Below, in pieces: positions 45,676-52,323 of a DNA stretch of 64,000 bases. Source of the DNA: Micromonospora_G sp044458865 (GTDB taxonomy: Bacteria > Actinomycetota > Actinomycetes > Mycobacteriales > Micromonosporaceae); NCBI RefSeq assembly GCF_044458865.1, contig NZ_JBITIH010000030.1, positions 9,117-73,116 of the forward strand, in the 5' to 3' direction. The position numbers and the translations under genes are program-made. The number at the start of each line of letters is the position of its first letter. The first letter of the stretch is position 1. The notes beneath the pieces were generated by a model. It was not told the origin of the DNA. It ran no database searches and saw only the letters and a program-made list of their open reading frames with translations.

Positions 45676-45910
45676 CTCTCCTCGTGCAGCTCACTCTCAG
45701 TGGACTGCGAGGACGAGCCGAACGGTACGCCGGCCAGCCGGCGCGCCGCGTGACCCGCGGTACCACCCCGCTTGACGGTCAAGGGTCGACCGCCCGCTCG
45801 TTGGTCGGCTGTGACGGGCCGGACCCGTCCGGTTCTACTCCGCCGGGCGCCCCTCACCGGAACACCCGTCGTTTCTTCCGGAGGCTCGCCGGTGATGGCC
45901 GGGTCGTCGC
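45676..45910 (-). promoter_or_regulatory. ileS T-box riboswitch (translational type)
   Basis: The minus strand carries GGGGTGGTACCGCG at 45769-45756, matching the T-box consensus AGGGTGGNACCGCG. Upstream, an AUC codon (45896-45894) between CCGG arms fits an isoleucine specifier in a short Stem I; CCGGAA/TTCCGG and GACGGG/CCCGTC stems follow. Downstream GAGGA at 45713-45709's complement can pair with the ileS ribosome-binding site (45683-45678), so uncharged tRNA(Ile) should free translation. No intrinsic terminator is seen. This design is known for actinobacterial ileS genes. Confidence 0.92.
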
Positions 45911-45968
45911 CTGTGCCCCCAGCCTACCCGTCCCCCCACCCCACCCGCCCCCGAGTAACCCCCGGGGG

Positions 45969-46020
45969 TAAGGAAGGGCCCCCTATTATCGTTTTCCGTT
46001 ATATAAGGGCCCCCTCCTAA
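45969..46020. repeat. GGGCCC-armed palindromic repeat, copy C
   Basis: GAAGGGCCCCCTA and AAGGGCCCCCTCCTA flank a spacer TTATCGTTTTCCGTTATA; the whole lies between the ileS leader and the ArsR-type gene. Reverse-complemented, its loop reads AAAACGATAA, matching the loop of copy B, so it is the same element in the opposite orientation. Confidence 0.75.
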
Positions 46021-46100
46021 CGCGGCGCGGCGGGAGCGCGGGCGGGGTGGCGGACGCGGCGGGAGCGCGGGCGGGTGGCGCGCTGGCTACCCTGGTGCGC

Positions 46101-47132
46101 GTGATCCGGATCGAGCTGGACGAGCCGACGCTGTCGCGTACCCGGATCGCGATCAGCCCACTCTGGGAGACGGTCTGCAGCCTGTACCTGCTCGGCCGCA
46201 ATCCGGGTGACGCGCCGTGGCCGTACACCGACTGGGCCCGGCGAGCCCGCGCGGTGCTCGCGGACAACCCGGCCACCGCCCCGGTCCAGTTCTTCTTCGA
46301 CTGCGGATCCCGGCTGCCGGACTGTCTCACTCCGATCCCACCCAGCGCCTGCCCCACCCTCCAGGAGGAGTTGGCGGTGCTCCGGGGGACCAGTTCGGAG
46401 GTACTCGAAGCACAGTTGCCGAACCACTTCACCGGCCCGTTGCCGCCCTGGTTGCAGCCGTTCCGGAATGATCCGGCGGGCGCGTTCGGCCGGCTGGCCG
46501 ACGGCATCGAGGCGTACTGGTCGGCAGCGATCTCCCCGTACTGGCCGGCGATGCGGGCGGCGCTCGACGAGGAGGTGCTGCACCGGGCGCGGGCCCTGGC
46601 GGCTGACGGACCCGACGCGCTCCTTGCCGACCTGCACGAGCGGGTCCGTTGGCAGCGTCCGGTGCTCACCCTGGTCAAATCGTTGGAGCAGAGCTTCACG
46701 GCGGTCGACCAACGCCTGCTCCTGATCCCGTTGATCTTCTCCCGGGGGGCGTTGACCTGCAGCAGCGACGATCCAGAGGTGGTCGCGGTCTCGTACCAGG
46801 CCCGGGGGGCGGTGCTGCTCACCGACCGACCGACGACCGCGCCGGCTCTCGCCGACCAGGACACCGAAACCGACCGGCTGGCCATCCTGGTCGGTCGAGG
46901 CCGGGCCAACGTGCTGCGCGGGCTGAGCCGTCCGACCACCACCGCCGGGTTGGCCGCCGCACTGGGCCTCGCCCCGAGTACGGTCTCCGAACACCTCGCC
47001 GCACTGCATGCCGCCGGGGTGGTGCACCGCCGACGGGTCGGTCGCCGCGTGCTGTACGGCCTGGAGCCCGCCGGCCTGGCGCTGGTCAGCCTGCTCGTGT
47101 CCGACCAGCCCGAAACCGCCACAACGGCATAA
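46101..47132 (+). CDS. ArsR-type winged-helix regulator (DUF5937-like N-terminus)
   Basis: A 343-residue transcription regulator with a large N-terminal ligand-type domain (VIRIELDEPTLSRTRIAISP onward) and a C-terminal winged helix at about 275-330 (TTAGLAAALGLAPSTVSEHL and VVHRRRVGRRVLYGL). It lacks the ArsR metal-binding cysteine box in the DNA-binding domain, so a non-metal ligand is likely. TACCCT (46088-46093) ends 7 nt before the GTG at 46101, consistent with a leaderless mRNA. The ABC exporter genes begin 130 nt downstream on the same strand and are its probable targets. Confidence 0.87.
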   Translation: MIRIELDEPTLSRTRIAISPLWETVCSLYLLGRNPGDAPWPYTDWARRARAVLADNPATAPVQFFFDCGSRLPDCLTPIPPSACPTLQEELAVLRGTSSEVLEAQLPNHFTGPLPPWLQPFRNDPAGAFGRLADGIEAYWSAAISPYWPAMRAALDEEVLHRARALAADGPDALLADLHERVRWQRPVLTLVKSLEQSFTAVDQRLLLIPLIFSRGALTCSSDDPEVVAVSYQARGAVLLTDRPTTAPALADQDTETDRLAILVGRGRANVLRGLSRPTTTAGLAAALGLAPSTVSEHLAALHAAGVVHRRRVGRRVLYGLEPAGLALVSLLVSDQPETATTA

Positions 47133-47262
47133 CCCAGACCGGACGCAGCCGAGACGGACCGGACTCGGGCGACCCGGACGGGGCTCGTTCGGGCTCGGGC
47201 GAGCATTCGGCCAGGGCCGAATTCGTTTCGCCCGATCGGCTCCCGCTCCTAGCGTTCCGCCC

Positions 47263-48405
47263 ATGAGTGAGTACGCGATCGAGGCGATCGGGTTGCGCCG
47301 CACCTATCGCAGTCGTACCGGTTGGTTGCGCCCGCAGCGGCGGGAGGTCGAGGCGGTCCAAGGAGTGGATCTCACCGTACGCCCGGGTGAGCTCTTCGGG
47401 CTGCTCGGTCCGAACGGTGCTGGCAAGACGACCACCATCAAGCTGCTGAACACACTGCTGATCCCGACTGCCGGGGCGGCCCGGATCTGCGGCTTCGACG
47501 TGGTCCGGCAGACCCGGGAGGTACGCCGCCGGATCGGGTACGTCTTCGGCGGCGACCGGGGCCTCTACGATCGGCTCTCCGCCCGGGACAACCTGCGCTA
47601 CTTCGCCGAGTTGTACGCCGTACCGGCGCGGGACCAGCGGCGCCGCATCGCCGAGTTGCTCGATCTGGTGGGGCTCACCGGACGGGAGGGCGAGCGGGTC
47701 GAGGGCTATTCGCGGGGCATGCGCCAGCGGTTGCACATCGCGCGCGGGCTGCTGCACTCCCCCGAGGTGCTCTTCCTGGACGAGCCCTCGATCGGGGTGG
47801 ACCCGGTGGCCGCCCGGGAGCTGCGGCAGACCGTCGCGAACCTGGCCGCGACCGGGACCACGGTGCTGCTGACGACGCACTACATGGCCGAGGCGGACGA
47901 GCTCTGTGACCGGATCGCGGTGATCGCCGCCGGCCGGATCCAGGCACTCGGTACACCCGCAGAGCTGAAGCACCACGCGGATGGCCGCCAGGTGCTGGAG
48001 CTGGAGGCGTACGGGGTGAACGACGAGCAGCTCGCCGAGGTCCAGCGCCTGCCCGGGGTACGGCAGGCGAGTCTGGAGGTGGTCGGCGCGGCCCAGTTGC
48101 TCACCGTGCAGTCGGATTCGGCGACGGACGTACAGGCCGCCGTGCTGCGGGCGGTGGCGGGGGTACGGCTGGGTCGGGTCACGGCCCGGCAGCCGACGTT
48201 GGAGGACGCGTACGTGGCGATCGTGAACCGCGCCGCCGCGACCGAGGCACCCGCCGCACCGCCGGACGGTCCTGCGACCGACGCAGCAGACGCCACGGAC
48301 AAGCCGGACACAGACGCCACGGACAAGCCGGACACAGACGCCACGGACAAGCCGGACACAGATGCCACGGACAAGGCCGATGCCGGTTCGGCGGTGTCGG
48401 CGTGA
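47263..48405 (+). CDS. ABC transporter ATP-binding protein
   Basis: ATPase of a DrrA/ABC-2-type exporter. The 380-residue product has Walker A GPNGAGKTT at 49-57, a signature YSRGMRQRL, Walker B VLFLDEPSIGVDP, and an H-loop TTHYMAEADELCD. After the usual C-terminal domain it carries an unusual tail of about 45 residues with DATDKPDT repeated three times and a decayed fourth, encoded by 24-bp repeats (48289-48384). TAGCGT (47250-47255) ends 7 nt before the ATG. The GTG of the next gene overlaps its stop (GTGA). Confidence 0.93.
   Translation: MSEYAIEAIGLRRTYRSRTGWLRPQRREVEAVQGVDLTVRPGELFGLLGPNGAGKTTTIKLLNTLLIPTAGAARICGFDVVRQTREVRRRIGYVFGGDRGLYDRLSARDNLRYFAELYAVPARDQRRRIAELLDLVGLTGREGERVEGYSRGMRQRLHIARGLLHSPEVLFLDEPSIGVDPVAARELRQTVANLAATGTTVLLTTHYMAEADELCDRIAVIAAGRIQALGTPAELKHHADGRQVLELEAYGVNDEQLAEVQRLPGVRQASLEVVGAAQLLTVQSDSATDVQAAVLRAVAGVRLGRVTARQPTLEDAYVAIVNRAAATEAPAAPPDGPATDAADATDKPDTDATDKPDTDATDKPDTDATDKADAGSAVSA
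48289..48384 (+). repeat. 24-bp in-frame tandem repeats at the end of the ABC ATPase gene
   Basis: Three copies (48289-48312, 48313-48336, 48337-48360) and a diverged fourth (48361-48384) encode DATDKPDT units. Identity at third positions as well suggests recent slippage-type expansion. Confidence 0.9.
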
Positions 48406-49175
48406 GGACGCTGCGGATGATCGGGGTCGGCACACTGCTGCACGCCAAGCACCTGAGTCGCTCCTCGCTGGAGATCACCATCGCGCTGCTGGTGCCGCTG
48501 GTGCAGGCGACGCTCGCGGTCTACCTGTTCCGGGCCGGCAGCGAGCCGCACCGGCTGTTGGAGGCGACCGTGGGCGCCGGGCTGATGGGGGTCTGGTCGT
48601 CGGTGCTCTTCGGTTCCGGGGGCGCGATCCAGAACCAACGCTGGCAGGGCACCCTTGAGATGATCATGCTGGCGCCCCGCTCCCCCGCGCTGGTCATCCT
48701 GCCGATCACCCTCGCCACCGCGCTCACCGGCACGTACGCCATGGCCGCCACGCTGCTCTGGGGCCGCCTGCTGTACGGCATCCCGCTCGACTTCGCCCAT
48801 CCGCTGGCGTTCGCGGTCGCCGTACCGGGCTGCATTCTCGCGCTCGGCATGTTCGGGCTGCTGCTTGCCGCCACGTTCGTACTGATGCGGAACGCGAACG
48901 CGCTGGCGAACACGCTCGAATACCCGATCTGGCTGCTCTCCGGGATGCTCGTGCCGATCACGGTGCTGCCCGGCTGGACCACCCCGGTCGCCGCCGTACT
49001 GCCGACGACCTGGGGGGCGAGGGCGGTCCGCGAGGCGGCCACCGGCAGCGGACCGGTCTGGCCGGCGCTCGCCATCTGTCTGGCGATCAGTCTCGTCTGC
49101 CTGGCCCTGGGTGCGATCGCGATGACCCACGTGGAACGTCGGGCCCGCGCCGCCGCCACCCTCGCCCTCGCCTGA
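48402..49175 (+). CDS. ABC-2 type transporter permease (first subunit)
   Basis: A 257-residue membrane subunit with six predicted spans, beginning IALLVPLVQATLAVYLF and including LATALTGTYAMAATLLWG, GMFGLLLAATFVLM and a final LAICLAISLVCLALGAIAM. The GNANAL-like NANALANTLEYPIWLLSGM loop is typical of ABC-2 exporters of the DrrB/CcmB kind. The GTG at 48402 overlaps the ATPase stop by 4 bp, so synthesis is coupled. Together with the next gene it forms a heterodimeric channel; the cargo is unknown, drugs or lipids being usual. Confidence 0.88.
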   Translation: MRTLRMIGVGTLLHAKHLSRSSLEITIALLVPLVQATLAVYLFRAGSEPHRLLEATVGAGLMGVWSSVLFGSGGAIQNQRWQGTLEMIMLAPRSPALVILPITLATALTGTYAMAATLLWGRLLYGIPLDFAHPLAFAVAVPGCILALGMFGLLLAATFVLMRNANALANTLEYPIWLLSGMLVPITVLPGWTTPVAAVLPTTWGARAVREAATGSGPVWPALAICLAISLVCLALGAIAMTHVERRARAAATLALA

Positions 49176-49207
49176 CCGCCGGTTCGACCACTAGTGAGGA
49201 GAATTCG

Positions 49208-49996
49208 ATGACCGCCCTGTTCCGCCTCGTCGGCGTCGGCGGTGTGATCGCCTACCGGGCGCTGTTCAACTGGACCACACCGCCGATGTTCATCGGCACC
49301 CTGCTCGTGGGCCCCCTGTTCCAACTGCTCTTCTTCGCCTACCTCGGACGCCAGCTCGGGGTCGCCGACGACCGGTTCTACCTCGTGGGCAACGCCGTAC
49401 TGGCGGCCTCGCTCGCCTGCGTCTTCGGCGGCACGATGGCGGTGTCGAACGAGCGGCGGTTCGGCACCCTCGGCCACGTACTGCTCTCACCCCGCAGTCG
49501 TACCGCCGTCTGGCTCGGCCGGGTGCTGCCGTACGCGGCGAACGGGCTGCTCATCGCGGTGTTCACGCTTGCCGGCGGGGCGCTGCTGCTCGGTCTGCGG
49601 GTGCCGCCGCAGGCGCTGCCCGGTCTGCTGCTCGCCTTTGCCGCCGGCTCGTTGAGCTGTGGCTTCTTCGGGTTGACCCTCGGCGCCGTCGGAATGCGGT
49701 TCCGTGACGTCTGGCTGGTGTCGAACGTGTCGGTGGCGCTACTGCTCCTGCTCACCGGGGTGAACGTGCCCCGGCCGGAGTTGCCGGTGGGGATGCGGGC
49801 GGTGGGCGAGGTACTACCGATCACCCACGCCGCCGAGGCGGCCCGCCGGCTGATCGACGGGGAGGGGCTGGCCGCCGCGGCCGGCCCGATCCTCGCCGAA
49901 CTCGCCGTCGGCCTCGGGTACGCCCTGCTCGCCGCCGTGCTGCTGAAGGTCTTCGAGGCGGAGAGTCGTCGCCACGCCTCCCTCGACACCCTCTGA
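49208..49996 (+). CDS. ABC-2 type transporter permease (second subunit)
   Basis: A 262-residue six-span permease that pairs with the product of 48402-49175. Visible features are the N-terminal amphipathic IAYRALFNWTTPPMFIGTLL, AVSNERRFGTLGHVLLSPRS cytoplasmic loop, LRVPPQALPGLLLAF, and the ABC-2 motif LLTGVNVPRPELPVGMRAVG with LPITHAAEAAR. The ATG at 49208 follows GTGAGGAGAATTCG, a clear ribosome-binding site, 32 nt after the previous stop. The operon ends at the hairpin 50003-50036. Confidence 0.9.
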   Translation: MTALFRLVGVGGVIAYRALFNWTTPPMFIGTLLVGPLFQLLFFAYLGRQLGVADDRFYLVGNAVLAASLACVFGGTMAVSNERRFGTLGHVLLSPRSRTAVWLGRVLPYAANGLLIAVFTLAGGALLLGLRVPPQALPGLLLAFAAGSLSCGFFGLTLGAVGMRFRDVWLVSNVSVALLLLLTGVNVPRPELPVGMRAVGEVLPITHAAEAARRLIDGEGLAAAAGPILAELAVGLGYALLAAVLLKVFEAESRRHASLDTL

Positions 49997-50002
49997 CTTC
50001 CT

Positions 50003-50036
50003 GGCCTGCCCCACCACACGGGGGGTGGGGCAGGCC
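50003..50036. terminator. Hairpin terminator between convergent ABC operon and phoD
   Basis: A perfect 13-bp stem, GGCCTGCCCCACC (50003-50015) with its complement (50024-50036), 8-nt loop, lies 6 nt after the permease stop and 9 nt from the phoD stop, so it can serve both. Confidence 0.8.
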
Positions 50037-50044
50037 GGGATGGC

Positions 50045-51598
50045 TCAGCGCGGTGCGGCGAGCGTGGTCGACCAGAGGGAACGGCCGTCGCGGTCACGCA
50101 GGTGCACGGTCAACTCCCTCGACCGACCGTCGATGGCGACCTCACCGAAGTGCTGGAAACCGTCGGCGGGTGAGGTGTTGGCGGCCGGCGGCGCGTTGAC
50201 GAAGACCGCCTTCGGGCCGAAGGTCCCGTCGAGCGCGTTCGGGCCGAACGCACCCGCGTGCGCCGGGCCGGAGACGAACTCCCAGAACGGGGTGAAGTCG
50301 CGTACGGCGGCGCGTGCCGGGTCGTAGTGGTGGGCCGCCGTGTAGTGCACGTCGGCGGTGACGAAGACGAGGCCGCTCACGCCGCCCCGGTGCGCGGCCC
50401 GCAGCACCTCGGCGAATTCCAGCTCACGTCCGGCGGGCAGCCCGTTGTCGCCCTGCGCCACCCCTTCCTGGGCGGTCGCGCCATCCGGTACGACGAGCCC
50501 GATCGGCAGATCGTTGGCGATCACCTTCCAGGTCGCCCGGGACTGCTTCAGCTCCCGGATCAGCCATTCCCGCTGTGCCCGACCGAGCAGGCCACGGTCT
50601 CGGTCGGCGTACGTGTTGCCGTCGTTCGCGTCCTTGTACGTCCGCATGTCCAGCACGAACACGTCCAGCAGCGGCCCGTACGACAGCCGCCGGTAGAGCC
50701 GCCCGTCACCGGGGGTCGGCAGCCACTCGTGGAACGCCTGCCGGGCCCGGGAGGCGAGCACGTCGACCCGCTTCTCGGTGTAGCGGTCGTCGGCGAGGAT
50801 CTCGCCCGGGTACCAGTTGTTCGTCACCTCGTGGTCGTCCCACTGGTTGATCTGCGGCACCTCCGCCGCGAACGCCCGCAGGTGCTCGTCGAGCAGGTTG
50901 TACGCGAACTGGCCCCGGTACTCGGTGAGCGTTTCGGCGACCTTGCTCTTCTCGGGGGTGACCAGGTTGCGCCAGATCCGCCCGTCCGGCAGTGTCACCG
51001 TTTCCGCGAGTGGCCCGTCGGAGTAGACGGTGTCACCGCTGCACAGGTAGAAGTCCGGCCGGACCTTCCGCATCGACTCGAAGATTTTCATGCCGCCGAA
51101 GTCGGACGAGATGCCCCAGCCCTGGCCGACGATGTCACCGGTCCAGACGAACCGCAGGTCCGAGCAGCGGCCGGCGCCCGGTGCGGTGCGCAACGAACCG
51201 ACCAGCGGCTCGCTGAGCAGGCCCGGCCGGTCCAGGCTCTCGACCCGGACCCGGTAGTGAAGCCGCTCACCGGCGGGCAGGTCACGTAGCCGTACCTTGC
51301 CGGTGAAGTCGCCCGACGGCGCCAGCAGCGGCCCCCGGATCTGGCGGGCGCCACGGAAGTCGGGACGGCGGCTGACCTCGACGTGCAGCCGACCGGCCCG
51401 GTCGGCCCGGGTCCAGACCATCGCCGAGTCGGCGGTGGCGTCGCCGCTCTGCACGCCGTGGGTGAGCACGGGCCGTCCACTGGGTCGCCAGGCCGGGGCC
51501 GCGGACGCGCCGGACGCGCCGAGCAGCGCGCCGCCGGCGAGCCCGGCACCGCTGACCAGTCCGGCTCGCAGCAGGGTACGTCGGTCGAACGAGGTCAT
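50045..51598 (-). CDS. phoD: PhoD-family alkaline phosphatase/phosphodiesterase (Tat-secreted)
   Basis: A 517-residue exported metallophosphoesterase that probably frees phosphate from phosphoesters. The N-terminus has a Tat signal (D5-R6-R7-T-L-L, then a hydrophobic segment and ASGASAAP cleavage region near 33). Metal-site motifs are WTGDIVGQG, CSGDTVYSDG, NQWDDHEVTNNW and VFVTADVHYTAAHH. The ATG at 51598 has GGAGGAAACGA as ribosome-binding site. PhoD genes are usually phosphate-regulated; I could not identify a clear PHO box in the 200-nt divergent region. Confidence 0.93.
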   Translation of the reverse strand: MTSFDRRTLLRAGLVSGAGLAGGALLGASGASAAPAWRPSGRPVLTHGVQSGDATADSAMVWTRADRAGRLHVEVSRRPDFRGARQIRGPLLAPSGDFTGKVRLRDLPAGERLHYRVRVESLDRPGLLSEPLVGSLRTAPGAGRCSDLRFVWTGDIVGQGWGISSDFGGMKIFESMRKVRPDFYLCSGDTVYSDGPLAETVTLPDGRIWRNLVTPEKSKVAETLTEYRGQFAYNLLDEHLRAFAAEVPQINQWDDHEVTNNWYPGEILADDRYTEKRVDVLASRARQAFHEWLPTPGDGRLYRRLSYGPLLDVFVLDMRTYKDANDGNTYADRDRGLLGRAQREWLIRELKQSRATWKVIANDLPIGLVVPDGATAQEGVAQGDNGLPAGRELEFAEVLRAAHRGGVSGLVFVTADVHYTAAHHYDPARAAVRDFTPFWEFVSGPAHAGAFGPNALDGTFGPKAVFVNAPPAANTSPADGFQHFGEVAIDGRSRELTVHLRDRDGRSLWSTTLAAPR

Positions 51599-51798
51599 TC
51601 GTTTCCTCCACTGTCGGCGGGGCATGACCAGGGTTGTCTATCGACCGGACGTTGCCCGCCCACCCGGTTCAGGTGACCGGTCTCGGAACTGGACGCGAAC
51701 GGCCATGACGTGGATCACGTTCCGGGCCGGTCACATCCCCGGCCGCCTCCCCGTCAACCCGGCATGACCACCCGCAACACAGATCGACGGAGGTTCTC

Positions 51799-52242
51799 GT
51801 GACACAGCGGATGAACATGTACCAGGTGGCGCCGGAGGCGTACCGGGCCGTCATGGGCCTGGAGAACTACGTACGGAGCAACGTCGACCACACCGTCCTG
51901 GAGTTGGTCAAGCTCCGGGCGTCCATGACCAACGGGTGCGCGTTCTGCGTCGACATGCACAGCCGGGACGCGTTGGCGGCCGGTGAGTCGAGCCGCCGCC
52001 TCTTCTCCGTCGCCACCTGGCGGGAGTCGCCCTTCTTCGACGAGCGGGAACGGGCGGCCCTGGCGCTGACCGACGCGGTGACCCGGCTCGGCGAGCACGG
52101 CGTACCGGACGAGGTCTGGGACGAGGCGAGCAAGGTCTGGTCGGAGAAGGAACTGGCCGACCTGGTGATGGCGATCGCGACCATCAACGTCTGGAACCGG
52201 ATCGCGGTGACCACCCGGGCGCAGCCGCCGACCGAGGTCTGA
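51799..52242 (+). CDS. Carboxymuconolactone decarboxylase/AhpD-family protein
   Basis: A 147-residue all-helical protein of the AhpD-like family. The redox motif C47-x2-C50 followed by His54 (NGCAFCVDMHS) matches alkylhydroperoxidase-type members that use a thiol relay against peroxides. The N-terminal MTQRMNMYQVAPEAYRAVMG is typical of the subgroup. The physiological substrate is not known. The GTG at 51799 has CGGAGG seven bases upstream. It diverges from phoD and converges on the DUF6493 gene. Confidence 0.92.
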   Translation: MTQRMNMYQVAPEAYRAVMGLENYVRSNVDHTVLELVKLRASMTNGCAFCVDMHSRDALAAGESSRRLFSVATWRESPFFDERERAALALTDAVTRLGEHGVPDEVWDEASKVWSEKELADLVMAIATINVWNRIAVTTRAQPPTEV

Positions 52243-52249
52243 ACGGGGT

Positions 52250-52316
52250 GCGCCGGCCGGCCGGGTCGGTGGATGGTGTCGGGCGCCGCCCACCACCGCC
52301 CCGCCCGGCCGGCGCC
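52250..52316. terminator. GC-rich hairpin between convergent AhpD-like and DUF6493 genes
   Basis: GCGCCGGCCGG (52250-52260) can pair with CCGGCCGGCGC (52305-52315), 11 bp, enclosing a smaller GGTGG/CCACC stem. The loop is long, so terminator function is only likely. Confidence 0.5.
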
Positions 52317-52323
52317 GGTACGG

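Noticed and set aside
42826..45753. A 975-residue open frame antisense to ileS
   Set aside because: It is a shadow of the ileS codon pattern with no family motif.
46101..49996. Part of an antibiotic biosynthetic cluster (drug exporter plus regulator)
   Set aside because: No biosynthetic genes are adjacent; the flanks are core genes (ileS, phoD).
51599..51798. PHO box upstream of phoD
   Set aside because: I looked for GTTCA-type direct repeats in the 200-nt divergent region and found none convincing.
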